DNA of 64,000 nucleotides, from NCBI RefSeq assembly GCF_018687715.1, contig NC_056766.1:43936933-44000932 (forward strand), given 5' to 3'. The translations under genes and the position numbers were made by a program. The notes under the pieces are model-generated. The model saw only the letters and a list, made by a program, of their open reading frames with translations, had not been told where the DNA came from and did no database searches. Below are positions 34,683 to 45,232 of the stretch, piece after piece (position 1 is the stretch's first letter; every line of letters begins with the position of its first letter). Origin of the DNA: Carya illinoinensis (lineage: Eukaryota; Streptophyta; Magnoliopsida; Fagales; Juglandaceae).

Positions 34683-35111
34683 CAACTTCACTTTTTCTTT
34701 TCCTTTTGAGATACATATTTTTGCACAAATGAACCATGATGAGGTCATCTAGCCCGTGGTCAATTCTGTATGAAGATAGAGCTTCCTACCACTTTTGATT
34801 GCCTCCCCAATAAACTCACAAGTGGTGAAATGTCAATTGACCGAGTTTGGAGTGAAGTGTGTGATGCCAGTCACAGATTACACGAGATACTCATGTTCCA
34901 AATCTTTGTAAAATATAGAAATATGATACAAATCTCAAAAGACACATGCACTTAGATTTTAGAATTAACAACCCCACTATCATATAGCCCAATCATGAAG
35001 TGCATGTAGGGGCAGCAAACAACGACAAAGAAACTAGACAACAACAAACAAGAAAAATAAACAACAACAAAATAAAACAAAAATGCATGTAATGTATGTA
35101 ATGCATGCCTG

Positions 35112-37088
35112 TCAGTCTACAGTACCAAAACCATGTGTGGCTCGCGTCTTTCCCTTTTGGATGATCCACCTTGGTATCCATTTCTTTGAGAAAGGCTTTT
35201 CAATTTTCTTGGTGTGCCTCTTAAGCTCAAAACAGTTTGGTCGGATGTGACCAATCTTACCACAATGATGACACACGGGGCTTGCTTTGTGAGCTCTTTG
35301 TCTCAAGAAGGTTGAGACATTCTTAGAGTCATTCATGTAATTCTTACCCCTTCCAGAAGGATAAGCAGTTCTACTATTAACAAATGCAGGAGCATGCACA
35401 AAATGACTCATTAATTTAAAACAGTTTGGTCTAATATGGCCTAGCTTCCCACAATGATGACATATGGGGCTCATGTTGCGAGCTCCTTGTCTTTTGGGAG
35501 GAGGAACAGACTTTTGCACTTGCACAGGCTTCTTGCCCTTTTCAGATGGATGAGCCTTCTTTTTCTCAGTCATTTCAGGAACAAACACTGTGGTTCTCAC
35601 ATTTTTACCGAAGGCTTTTGAGCTTGAAGGAGCATCAGGATTCTCTTCAAAATAGCCTAGACCACTTTTATCACTAGAGGACTTTCCTAAACTTAGGATT
35701 TTGTCAAGCTGGTTTGTCCCAATGGAGAATTTCTGCAACTTAGTATTTAACAAAGTTAGCTCATTTTCATGAGTTGTCACTTTATCTTCCAAAGTCACAT
35801 TTCTCTTTTGCAACTCATCTGTTAGACCAATGGCTTCTCTCAGTTTGCCCTGAAGCCCTTCATTTTCTCTTTTGCATAAATCTATTTCCTCAATATGTGC
35901 TTTATTGAGTTTCCTCAATTTCACACATTCCTTGTACAACTTCTCATAGATTTCCTGCAAGTCATCTTCATCCCCGGATTCATTTTCAGAAACACTCTCA
36001 ATTTCAACCACAGATTCACTGTTATGACTTTTTCCCGCAACAGAGGAAGTGAAAGCCATGTAGTTGAAATTTTTCTTCCTGGGAGAACTCTCTTGTGAGT
36101 CACTTGACTCAGACTCACTATCAGTCAAGGAAGCAGCATTCGCTTTCTCTTTGGCCCTTTTGTAATTCGCACACTCAAGTCGAATGTGACCAAAACCATG
36201 ACATTCATGACACTGAATATTGTCATTGACAGCTCTAGTTTCTCTCTTATACCTCCCTTCTCGGTTTTCTGAACTAGAACCTCCATTGATACCCTTGAAC
36301 CTTCTCTTTTCTTGTCTTGGGTTTTTCTGGGCAAACATCTTCCTGAATTTTTTAGCATAAAATGCTATCTCCTTGTCACTCATGGCAAGTTCGTCAGAAG
36401 ATTCACCAGACTCTTCTCTAATAGCTTTGAGGGCTATGGACTTGTTTTTCTTATCCATAGGAAGAGTATGTTCATAGGTTTGTAAGGAACCCACCAACTC
36501 TTCAACTCTCATGTTGTCCAAGTCTTTGCTTTCTTCTATAGCAGTGACTTTGGGACGAAACCTCTCAGGAAGAGATCTAAGGACTTTTCTCACAATTCTG
36601 TCCTCAGGAATTCTATCCCCTAAATTAAAACGAGAATTGACAATATCATTAAGTTTGCTATAGAAGCCATCAAAAGTTTCATCATCCTTCATCCTAAGTT
36701 CTTCAAAGTTGGTGGTCAGCATTTGAAGTTTAGAATTTTTTACAGCCTTGGTACCTTCATGGGTAACCTCAAGAATGTCCCATGCCTCTTTGCAATTTTC
36801 ACACATGGAGATTCTCTTGAACTCCTCCTGGGACACGGCCATGAATATCGCATTCAGGCCTCTGCTGTTCCAACTACACTCGTTGACTTCATCCCTAGAG
36901 TAATTTTCCACACCCTTAGGGGTTTCGACTCCCTCAATGAATACAACCGGTTGTTTCCATCCCTTTGTTACAGAGGTCCACACTCGTTCATCCACAGACT
37001 TAAGGAAAGCTCTCATTCGAACCTTCCAATACGCATAGTTACTTCCATCAAAAAATGGTGGAGATGTGAGTGATTGAGACCTATCCAT
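35112..37088 (-). CDS. gag: Element N gag, intact
   Basis: 658 residues. The ATG at 37088 lies 56 bp after the primer site. The N-terminal half is a Copia capsid-type domain (FFDGSNYAYWKVRM, MAVSQEEF, EAWDILEVTHEGT). It has three zinc knuckles: CHECHGFGHIRLEC (293-306), CHHCGKLGHIRPNC (543-556) and CHHCGKIGHIRPNC (606-619); the last two look like a duplication. An acidic Ser-rich stretch (324-380) precedes a coiled coil (about 380-455). The protein ends shortly after the third knuckle, before the point where element A continues into protease. It should form particles and package RNA, but must borrow protease, integrase and RT. Confidence 0.9.
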   Translation of the reverse strand: MDRSQSLTSPPFFDGSNYAYWKVRMRAFLKSVDERVWTSVTKGWKQPVVFIEGVETPKGVENYSRDEVNECSWNSRGLNAIFMAVSQEEFKRISMCENCKEAWDILEVTHEGTKAVKNSKLQMLTTNFEELRMKDDETFDGFYSKLNDIVNSRFNLGDRIPEDRIVRKVLRSLPERFRPKVTAIEESKDLDNMRVEELVGSLQTYEHTLPMDKKNKSIALKAIREESGESSDELAMSDKEIAFYAKKFRKMFAQKNPRQEKRRFKGINGGSSSENREGRYKRETRAVNDNIQCHECHGFGHIRLECANYKRAKEKANAASLTDSESESSDSQESSPRKKNFNYMAFTSSVAGKSHNSESVVEIESVSENESGDEDDLQEIYEKLYKECVKLRKLNKAHIEEIDLCKRENEGLQGKLREAIGLTDELQKRNVTLEDKVTTHENELTLLNTKLQKFSIGTNQLDKILSLGKSSSDKSGLGYFEENPDAPSSSKAFGKNVRTTVFVPEMTEKKKAHPSEKGKKPVQVQKSVPPPKRQGARNMSPICHHCGKLGHIRPNCFKLMSHFVHAPAFVNSRTAYPSGRGKNYMNDSKNVSTFLRQRAHKASPVCHHCGKIGHIRPNCFELKRHTKKIEKPFSKKWIPRWIIQKGKTRATHGFGTVD

Positions 37089-37143
37089 TTAAACCACTAC
37101 AGCAGGATCACACTTAGGAACTAAATCCTAGCGGAGTGAACCC

Positions 37144-37155
37144 GCTCTGATACCA
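37144..37155 (-). other. Primer binding site of element N
   Basis: TGGTATCAGAGC (minus), 2 bp inside the 5' LTR. It matches initiator tRNA-Met. Confidence 0.95.
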
Positions 37156-37157
37156 AT

Positions 37158-38238
37158 TGAAAAAGCAGTGGTTCTACACAACACTACACCTAGAGGGGGG
37201 GTGAATAGGTGTAATCTAATTTTTATGGCCTTTTGAAAATTAATCAAACAAGCAGATAATAAATGAAACAAATAACACAAATAATCAACACATGATTTTG
37301 TTCACGGAGTGGAAACTCATTTGAAGAACCTCTTCAAAATCTAAAACCACTCCGGGTGTAAGACACCACCTCAAATCCACTATAGAAACTTTAGTTTGTT
37401 ACAACCAATTTAGAACACTCACAAAACCTTTGTAGTAGCTAAACTTGGCTTGCAACACCACGAGTGACCCACTCGATCTCTACACGCATGTAGTGTCGGA
37501 ACTCCGACCTTCCTATAGCTTCCCACGAGAACCTCTCGATCTCTGCATCAACGGCAGCTCCGGACTCTTCCGGCCAACAAAAATGTCCACTTCAATGGAC
37601 TCAAGTGAAAGCTAATTTTTGTGTATGTTGTGGTGGAGAAATGTTTTTCCAAGAAAGAATCAATCAAATGGGGGAGAGATTGCTCTAAGATGTTCTTGGA
37701 GGCCCTTAGGGTTTTTGCTCTGATTCTCCACACATAGAACAGAAGCTAACATGTTCTATTTATAGTTCCCATCAAATGAGGCGTTCAAAACCCTACATTG
37801 TAAGTGATCTGGAACATTGGCTCGAGCGAAGTGTCGAGCGAAGGTCGAGCGCCGAAATCTGCCTGAGTTCGCTCGAGCGCCATGTCGAGCGAGTATCGAG
37901 CGGTCGACTCTGCCTGAGTTCGCTCGAGCTCAGTGTCGAGCGAGGGTCGAGCGACACACTCTGCCTGGGTTCGCTTGAGCTCAGTGTCGAGCGATGGTCG
38001 AGCGGTTGAATCTGCCTGAGCTCGCTCGAGCCGTATGTCGAGCGATGGTCGAGCGGTTGAATCTGCCTGAGTTCGCTCGAGCGCTCTGTCGAGCGAGGGT
38101 CGAGCGAAGTTGCTTCTTTTGACCAATAATGAGCACACTTCCAGCCCACTTCAAGCCTTCCGCAACAACACTTGTTACAACACTATTTTACACAGGTTTT
38201 CACAAGAATATGCCAACACACTCATTTTTCCCTCAACA
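37158..38238 (-). repeat. 5' LTR of element N
   Basis: 1081 bp, the partner of 30691-31771 at a constant offset of 6467, including the 51-bp array at 37821-38108. Confidence 0.95.
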
Positions 38239-38333
38239 AATCTAATTTCGGTGTAGCTTCTTTTGCTAAGAAATAAAACGGTGCCTAATAATCCAAGAAA
38301 GAAAACGGTGCACACTTGGGTGGTTTTTCAACA
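38239..38333 (-). repeat. 3' LTR of Copia D, proximal piece
   Basis: It resumes after the AATCT duplication with TTTCGGTGTAGC, matching 43250 onward, and ends at TTTTTCAACA. The D polypurine tract (minus strand GGTGGAGGGGGTGAT) starts at 38334. Confidence 0.85.
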
Positions 38334-38469
38334 ATCACCCCCTCCACCCAAGTGTGCCATACCAGGCTGCTTGCAAACTGATTTATTCTTCAAATGAATG
38401 CACCTCTTTCTTTGACATGAGAGACTTCTGCTATCGAATACGCTCCAATGCACCCGAAAGTGCTCAGCA

Positions 38470-40065
38470 GTGTACAATACTGATCAAGTCCAAATAGTGT
38501 TGGAACTTGATCCTTGTGACGACTTTCGTCAACATATCTGCTGGATTATTTTCAGTGCCAATCTTCTGAAATTTGATATCCTCTTCTTCTAATATTTCAC
38601 GTACAAAGTGAAATCAAACATCTATGTGTTTTGTTCAAGAGTGATATACTTGATTCTTGGCCAAATGAATTGCACTTTGATTGTCACAGTAAACGCTAAC
38701 CTCTTGCTGCTTAAAGCCCAAATCTGTTACCAATCTCTATAACAAAATAGCTTCTTTCACGGCTTCTGTTACAGCCATGTATTCAGCCTCAGTTGATGAT
38801 AGTGCAATTGTCGACTGCAAAGTTGATCGCCAACTAACTGGTCCTCCAGCCATAGTGAACACATATCTAGTTGTTGATCGGCGTTTGTCAAGATCACCTG
38901 CATAGTCTGAGTCAACATATCCAGTTACTAGACTATCTTCACTCTTTTCGAACTTCAAACCAACATCTACGATCCCTAAAATATACCGTAGAATCCACTT
39001 AGCCGCATGCCAATGAACATTTCCAGGATTATGCATATAGCGACTAACTAAGCTAACGGCCTGGGAGATATCAAGTCGTGTACACACCATGGCATACATT
39101 AAGCTTCCAACAATACTTGCATATGGGACATTCCTCATGTAATCCCGCTCTTCATTGGTTTTAAGAGATTGCAATGCACTGAGCTTGAAATATGGGGCCA
39201 TAGGAGTACTCACCAGCTTTGTCTTCGAGTCAATGTTGAAACGTTGCAGTATTCTCTTCAGATACTGCTTCTGAGTAAGGTGAACTGTACTTTTCACCCT
39301 ATCTCTGCTGATCTCCATCCCCAGTATTCTTCATGCTTCTCCTAGATCTTTCATTTCAAACTCATGATTTAACTGAGTTTTTAAGCGATTTATCTCCCCA
39401 TTGCTTTTACATGCAATTAACATATCATCTACATATAAAAGCAAATAAATGAAAGATCCATTTGCAAGTTTTTTGAAATATACACAATGATCGTATTGGC
39501 AACGAGTGTATTTTAGATCCATCATAAAGCGGTCGAAACGCTTGTACCATTGCCGATGTGACTGCTTCAAGCCATAGAGTGACTTTTTCAAACTACATAC
39601 CCAATTTTCTTTTCCAGCTTCTTTGAAACCTTCTGGTTGAGACAGATAAATCTCCTCTTCCAGATCACCATGTAAGAAATATGTCTTTACATCAAGCTAT
39701 GCTAACTCAAGATAATATTGTGCAACCAAAGCTAGCAATATTCGAATGGATGAATGCTTCACAACAGGAGAGAATACTTCACTGTAGTAAATTCCCTCTG
39801 TCTGAGCATAGCCCTTGGCTACCAACCTAGCCTTGTATCGCAATCCATTTTTAGCAGCTTGATCATCTTTCTGATTGAAGATCCACTTATAGCCAATTGT
39901 CTTCTTTCCTTTTGGAAGCGGCACAAGCTCCGAAGTCTGGTTCTGGTGAAGAGACTGCATCTCTTCATTCATCGCCTTTGTCCATTCAACTTGTTCACTG
40001 GACTGTATGGCTTCTCTGTAAGTGGTTGGGATCTCACCCCCTTCAGCTGGTAATGCATATGTCAC
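38470..40065 (-). pseudogene. pol: Copia D reverse transcriptase and RNase H
   Basis: It is readable in pieces: 39697-40065 (RT start, WIFNQKDDQ, ARLVAKGYAQTEG), 39331-39591 ([24 protein letters not shown]) and 38737-39318 (LGMEISRD equivalent, GYVDSDYAGD, STEAEYMAVTEA), with a stop-ridden RNase H tail to about 38470. Breaks: TAG at 39697-39699 just before LDVKT, TGA at 39331-39333 and more after 38737. It is non-functional. The motifs are of the same Copia type as element B. Confidence 0.85.
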
Positions 40066-40117
40066 ATGTCTGCAAAATGTGTCGGTACACGTTTCTCTCG
40101 TCTCGGTCTGTTGGTTG

Positions 40118-41620
40118 CTATTGATTTAGGTTGTATTGGAGGTACTGTGATTGGACTATCAACCTCATCTTGTCCGTGCTCTCCATTTGTTTCTCCTGAA
40201 TCCTTTCGAGTGGAAAACTCCACCTTTTGTGAATCACCAGGTGTTTCGCTATCATGGCTGCCTTCATTGGAATCTTTATGCTTATGTGACTAAGCATCTC
40301 AGATTTGTTGAATGTAACATCTCTACTGATGATCACCTTTCTAGACTCTATGCACCAGAGTCTATACCCTTTTACACCAGTACTAAAGCCCAAGAATTTT
40401 GCTTTCTTGACTCTAGGATCAAGCTTACTTTCTTTAGCATGATAGTAAGCAGGACATCCAAAAAAGTGTAAAGAGTTATAATCAGTAGCATGTGTACCTC
40501 TCCACATTTCAGTGGGTGTCTTCTCGTCGTTGGCAGCTGCGGGTAGTCGGTTGATGAGGTGGCAAGCATATGTCACAGCTTCAGCCCAAAATTGTTTATT
40601 GAATCCAGCATCTAGCAACATACATCGCACTTTCTCTAGTAAAGTACGTTTCATTCGTTCTGCCACACCGTTCTGCTACGGTGTACCTCGTACCGTGAAG
40701 TGTCTGACAATTCCCTCTCTCCGACATACTTCCATGAAGGGGTCTGAAGTGTACTCACCTCCATTATCAGATCTGAGCCGCTTGATCTTTCTGCTGGTCT
40801 GAGTCTCAACCATTTTCTTCCAATCAAGGAAGATTTTCAGCAGTTCTTCTTTATTCTTCATCGTATACACCCACACACAACTAGAATAATCATCCACAAA
40901 AGTTACAAACCAATGCTTACCTCCCAAGGATGTATTTTGGGTAGGTCCCCAAACATCGGAGTGTACATAGTCAAGTATTCCCTGTGTATTGTGTACTGCG
41001 GTTCCAAACTTGATCCGCCTCTGCTTCCCCAATACACAGTGCTCACAGAAAGACATTTTACCAGTCTTGGCACCTTTGAGTAAGCTTTGCTTCACCAGTG
41101 TTTGTAAAGCTTTTTCTCCAACGTGTCCCATACGCATATGCCAAAGACTGGTGGTGTCGGCATCAGTCTCATCTAGCTTCTCATAGCATGTGGAAGCTCT
41201 TCCTTCAACTGTACTTCCTTGCAAGAAGTACAAGTTTCCTCGCCTCAAACCCTTCATTGCCACTTGAACTCCCATTAGTACTTTGAGAGTTCCGTCTATA
41301 ATGGTGATTCTAAATCCCTTTGAATCCAGAGATCCCAGTGAGATGAGATTCTTCCGCAAGTCCGGAACGGACCGAACTTCTGTCAGAGTCTTGACATTGC
41401 CATCGTGCAGCTTTAACCGAATGCTACCTATTCCCTGAGTCTTATAGGCACTGTCATTGCCCATAAGGACTGCTCCACCTTCAATCTTTATGAAGTCAAT
41501 AAACCAGTCCCAATTGGGACACATGTGATAGGTATATCCGGAATCCATAATCCATTCATCGGAATGAAAAATGGATGATGAACTTGTCAAGGCAAAATCT
41601 GAATCATCATCTATGTCCAC
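40118..41620 (-). pseudogene. pol: Copia D protease and integrase
   Basis: Protease WIMDSGYTYHM, zinc region LWHMRMGHVG with FCEHCVLGKQ, and the integrase core with D (FVDDYSSC), D (LRSDNGGEY) and E (QNGVAERMK). A TAG at 40676-40678 replaces the first Gln of the usual PQQNG. The integrase C-terminus (HFFGCPAY, GVKGYRLW) follows. The RT lies in another frame, so an indel occurs near 40110. Confidence 0.85.
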
Positions 41621-41647
41621 GAAATTGGCTATGGAGGGTTGATTCTG

Positions 41648-42415
41648 CTATTGTCCCTTCAGCTTGGGACAATCCTTCTTCCAGTGTCCTTTGTTGCGAC
41701 AAAAGGAACACTCGTCTCTGGCAAGCTTTCTACCGACTAATGAACCACATGATGTGGCCCGAGTTTTTGATTGATAACCATTCTTCTTTCTGGGATACCT
41801 AGACTGTGGTCTCCCTCTTGCTGTTAGCGCTTCACTTGATGTATCTTGTTGTACCTGCTTATCCTTTTTGTGGTACTGATTGCTAATTAAAGAACTAGAT
41901 ACATCTTCAAAACTAATCTTTTCCTTTCCATATAGTAGAGTAGTAATTAAATGCTCATATATATCAGGCAAGGAATTTAACAAAAGTAAAGATTTATCTT
42001 CATCTTCGATTTCAACATCCAAGTTTATCAAATCAGCAAGAATTTGGTTATAACTATTCAGATGTTCGGACATAGAAATACCTTCACGAAATTGGAATCT
42101 GAAGAGCTTTTTCTTCAAGTGCAACCGGCTTTCAATGCTCTTCTTCATGAACTTATCCTCTAATTTTTGCCAAAGTTTCTTAGCATTTGTCTCTCTTATG
42201 ACAAAATACTTCTGTTCTTTGGTAAGGCATAACCTGATTGTACTACAAGCTTGGGTATTAAGCTTCTTCCAATCATGTTCAGTCATATCATCTGGCTTTC
42301 CGTCCAACGCAATATCCAACTCTTGTTGGATCAAAACGTCCATGACTTCACACTGCCACATGCTGAAGTTGCTTGTTCCATCGAACTTCTCAACTTCAAA
42401 CTTGGCATTTGACAC
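41648..42415 (-). pseudogene. gag: Copia D gag
   Basis: 255 residues from the ATG at 42415: FEVEKFDGTSNFSMWQ capsid start, then zinc knuckle CSFCRNKGHWKKDC. It is in frame with the protease, separated by one TAG (41648-41650) that sits before a CAG codon. The stop could be decay or, less likely, a readthrough site, since it lies at a gag-pol boundary. Confidence 0.85.
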
Positions 42416-43006
42416 TGTGGACCGACGCCCAGAGCTATTGGCATTTTCAGAACTCCTATCTCTTCCAGATCCTTCAATTTGAATTTAAAAAATTTAGACA
42501 ACAAAATTTCAAAATTCTAACTGTACGGATGAGTCCGGAATGATCCAAACAATTGGAAAGCACTATTTGATCGTTGAAATCGGACTCCAAATGGCTTAGA
42601 TCAAGCCTGACAAGAATCTGGAAAAACAAACGGTCCTGATCGTCTGGCACGTGAGATGCACGCGCGGCAGTGGCGTCTGCGGCGCTTGTGGTACACCCGC
42701 AGCTGCTATTGGGAGCGTGGGGGAGTGTGAGGTATGTGAGAGGCACGCGTCTTCAACCTCCGGGCGCATGGCGGCGCGTGTGTGCGCGTGGTGGCACGTG
42801 GCGCGTGATTGGCACTCTTCTTTAACCTCCAGATGTGCGTGGAGCGCGTGGATTTACGCTCCTATCTTCTACCGGCGCGTGCTGCTTCATCCGACCTCCG
42901 TTTTCGATTCCGTTTGCGGCAATGGATTCGTCTCGACGCGAGAAACACCCTGGAGTTGTCAAAAGTTGATTTCAAACAACTTGATTTCTGGACAGAGCGA
43001 ACCAAA
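42416..43006 (-). other. Copia D leader
   Basis: GC-rich untranslated leader between the gag ATG and the primer site. No frame supported. Confidence 0.6.
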
Positions 43007-43018
43007 GCTCTGATACCA
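43007..43018 (-). other. Primer binding site of Copia D
   Basis: TGGTATCAGAGC on the minus strand, 2 bp inside the 5' LTR. Confidence 0.95.
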
Positions 43019-43020
43019 AT

Positions 43021-43393
43021 TGTTGCGCACTCCGGCCTGTCCAAAATCACACAAGACGATATTTAAGTAGTTCAGCAAATTACCTACGTCCACTGGAGCC
43101 TCTTTTACTGAATTTGTATGAGATTTACAAAAAACTCTACAAATCCTCTCACTCTCTCACGTACTCTCTTTCTCTCTGATTTTCCCCACACCCATATTTG
43201 CCCACCTGAGCTCTCCTATTTATAGGAGAGAGCAGCCTACAATTTATGATTTCGGTGCAGCTATTTTTGACCTTGCTGGAGAGATTTGAGTGGGTGGCCT
43301 AATAGAGCTAAGAAAGAAAACGGTGCCGATGTTTGGGGGGTTGGTGAATGAGTTTGCAGGGGTTTGGTTTCACACTGCAGGTGGTTTTCAACA
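43021..43393 (-). repeat. 5' LTR of Copia D
   Basis: 373 bp, starting TGTTGCGCACTCC and ending GGTTTTCAACA. TATA box CCTATAAATAG (minus) near 43218-43228. Confidence 0.9.
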
Positions 43394-43663
43394 AATAGAA
43401 AGAAGGGTCGTAATGGATGGATTCTTTTCTTTAACAGTTTCCATGAAGGTGGAGAAGTATTTGTCAATTGAGGACGAGATAGAGAGCTTGTAGGAGGAAG
43501 GGTTTAGATTAGCATAGGCACAAATAAGGTTGAGTTTATGTCAGAAATTGAGAAGTTGCTATTATGGTACCAATAACCTGCTTTCACCCAAGTTTGTACC
43601 CCTGAAGGCTTCAATTCTAGAGACAGAAACATAAGGAAAACAACAACGATAGTTTTGGATACC
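43394..43663 (-). pseudogene. 5' end of a CHRK-like GH18 gene, cut by Copia D
   Basis: The ATG is at 43663 (minus). A signal-peptide-like start (MVSKTIVVVFLMFLSL) leads to TWVKAGYWYHNSN and ISDINST. A deletion of roughly 14 bp then removes the LFTH part and shifts the frame, after which ICAYANLNPSSYKLSIS and KNPSITTLLSI can still be read. The sequence stops exactly at the LTR edge at 43393. The rest of the gene is not found on the far side of Copia D (before 30475), so it has been lost or moved. Confidence 0.85.
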
Positions 43664-44016
43664 ATGGAGCTAAGGTTATACCTCTATTATACTAAAGGAA
43701 GCAAGAGATTGCAATGTCACCGGTTGCAAAGGCGGATTAGTAGCAGTATTGATCCCATCATATCCATTTCAACAGGCCTGTTTTCTCCTACCCACAACAG
43801 CTGCCTTAATTTGAAGTCTCCTCTCGGTCTTCCTAAGAAACAATACTGCTATAGGTACACGTCTTGTGCACCTTTTGCGCACACGTTGACGTCGGTCAGC
43901 CATTAAATAATAATTAAAAAAAGAAGAAGACAAAAACGTGATTAAAACAATTTCAAACTGGAGAGAGGTAAATCGAACCCAGCGCCAAAATTGAATGAAA
44001 AGGAAATCGACCCAGT
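43664..44016. other. Upstream flank of the GH18 fragment
   Basis: No gene or clear repeat is recognised. Confidence 0.5.
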
Positions 44017-45232
44017 AGCCCTAAAATCCATCCTGGTCGGAAGAATCTGTAGAAAAAATCAAAAGTGTTGGAGACAAGTTGAAAAACGGTGAGTATCTTC
44101 CCGTGAACCTCTCCAAAACAGTGAGTTTGGGGCGCTTTTTTTTTTTTTTTTTCCATTCATCTATAAAACTATTTTTGCACATTGTTATTAATTTCCCTCT
44201 CGTTTGTTAGTTTTATTCGCACCAAAATTTTTACGAAACCATCAGTTTCCATTAGTTTATCTGGAATATCTCCCCTTGCTCACCCAATGATGGTTTTATT
44301 ATTATCTCCTTAAGTTCAAATGTCATCAGTTTTCTCATTTATTCGTTCTTTGGTTTTGTCATTGCAAACTAAAGCTAGGATGAGCGTCGCAAACAGGTGT
44401 AGTTTATAGCCTGAATGGGTTGGTTTTGATGGATTAGGTGTTTTGGTCTTGAGGATTGCCTTATTCTTTTGATGGAGACTGCTTCATGGAGATTTGTGTG
44501 AAAATTAATTAATTGAACTTGTGTGAAATAGACTGAATGGGTTGGTTTTGATGGATTAGGTGTTTTGGTAATTATTTGATATGCCTCTCTCCAGTTGGAT
44601 GGATCACAATCGGTTAAATTTGGGGTGGATGGATCACAACTAGTGCAACCTCAGTGACTTTTAAGTTCAATATTAGTAAATTGTGAGTTCAATAATTAAT
44701 ATGTACAAGCACATAATATATGCGGCCAACATTACTAATGTTAGTTCGCATTCTTAGTTCTTAACCTTGAGTGTTTATTGGTGCTGGTAAGTTATTAATG
44801 CTTTATCTCAGTTTTTACAACTTTATTTAATGGTTAAAATGAGTAAAGAAAATCTTAGGCACACAGTACAAGATACATGCAAGGCATACAAACAATAAGA
44901 ATTGTGTTGCATTTACTTGTGGTCCCTTTGATAGTTGGATTGATTTTAACTCTGCTCCCCCACCCCCTTCTTATTTTTCAGCTTATTTTTTTCTTTTGGA
45001 TATTACCATGTTTTTCCTTAATTTTTAAGGCTCAATTAAATTTCTTTTGGATATTTTCCATTTCGTAGCAATGGCACCATTTGAATAGTGGGTTGATTTG
45101 TTGTCCACAGGTGCACAAGAGCTTGCACACAATCCCACGGTTACTAAACATCAATTTCAGATTTTCAGCGGAGACCAAGATTTGATGGATACATTGGATA
45201 GTTTGGTTGAAAAGCTTGAACCTTGTAATTAG
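44017..45232 (+). other. Candidate spliced coding segment, unrecognised
   Basis: An open stretch ending SWSEESVEKIKSVGDKLKN at 44088 meets a good donor (ACG/GTGAGTATC). The acceptor TTGTCCACAG at 45110 opens AQELAHNPTVTKHQFQ..., 40 codons to TAG at 45230-45232. The phases fit (one base plus two give Gly). I see no ATG upstream in this frame, so the 5' end is missing or lies in another exon. The intron contains a duplicated 37-bp word (44411 and 44532). I do not recognise the protein. Confidence 0.35.
44411..44568. repeat. Duplicated word of about 37 bp
   Basis: CTGAATGGGTTGGTTTTGAT and the following 17 bp occur at 44411 and again at 44532. Confidence 0.7.

Larger units (their letters stand above)
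30691..38238 (-). mobile_element. Element N: LTR retrotransposon with gag and extra ORF, no pol
   Basis: 7548 bp, minus orientation, with 1081-bp LTRs at both ends and a perfect AATCT duplication (30686-30690, 38239-38243). Between the LTRs it has the primer site, an intact 658-residue gag, a spacer with a putative internal promoter and intron, an intact 363-residue extra ORF, purine tracts, and nothing resembling protease, integrase or RT. I found five mismatches between the LTRs by eye. LTR, gag and extra ORF are homologous to the SIRE-like element A, which suggests a non-autonomous derivative mobilised by a SIRE-like partner. Gag-only plant elements of this type have been called TR-GAG. 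Confidence 0.92.
30475..43393 (-). mobile_element. Copia element D, split by nested element N
   Basis: Minus orientation, about 5.4 kb without the insert. The right (5') LTR is 43021-43393. The left (3') LTR is in two pieces, 30475-30690 and about 38239-38333, separated by element N. Primer site TGGTATCAGAGC lies at 43007-43018 (minus) and the purine tract next to 38334. The flanks (GGAAC left, AATAG right) do not match, so there is no target duplication. Confidence 0.9.

Noticed and set aside
39754..40802. Plus-strand frames opposite Copia D pol (39754-40053, 40151-40471, 40512-40802)
   Set aside because: Shadows of the minus-strand pol frames with no domain content.
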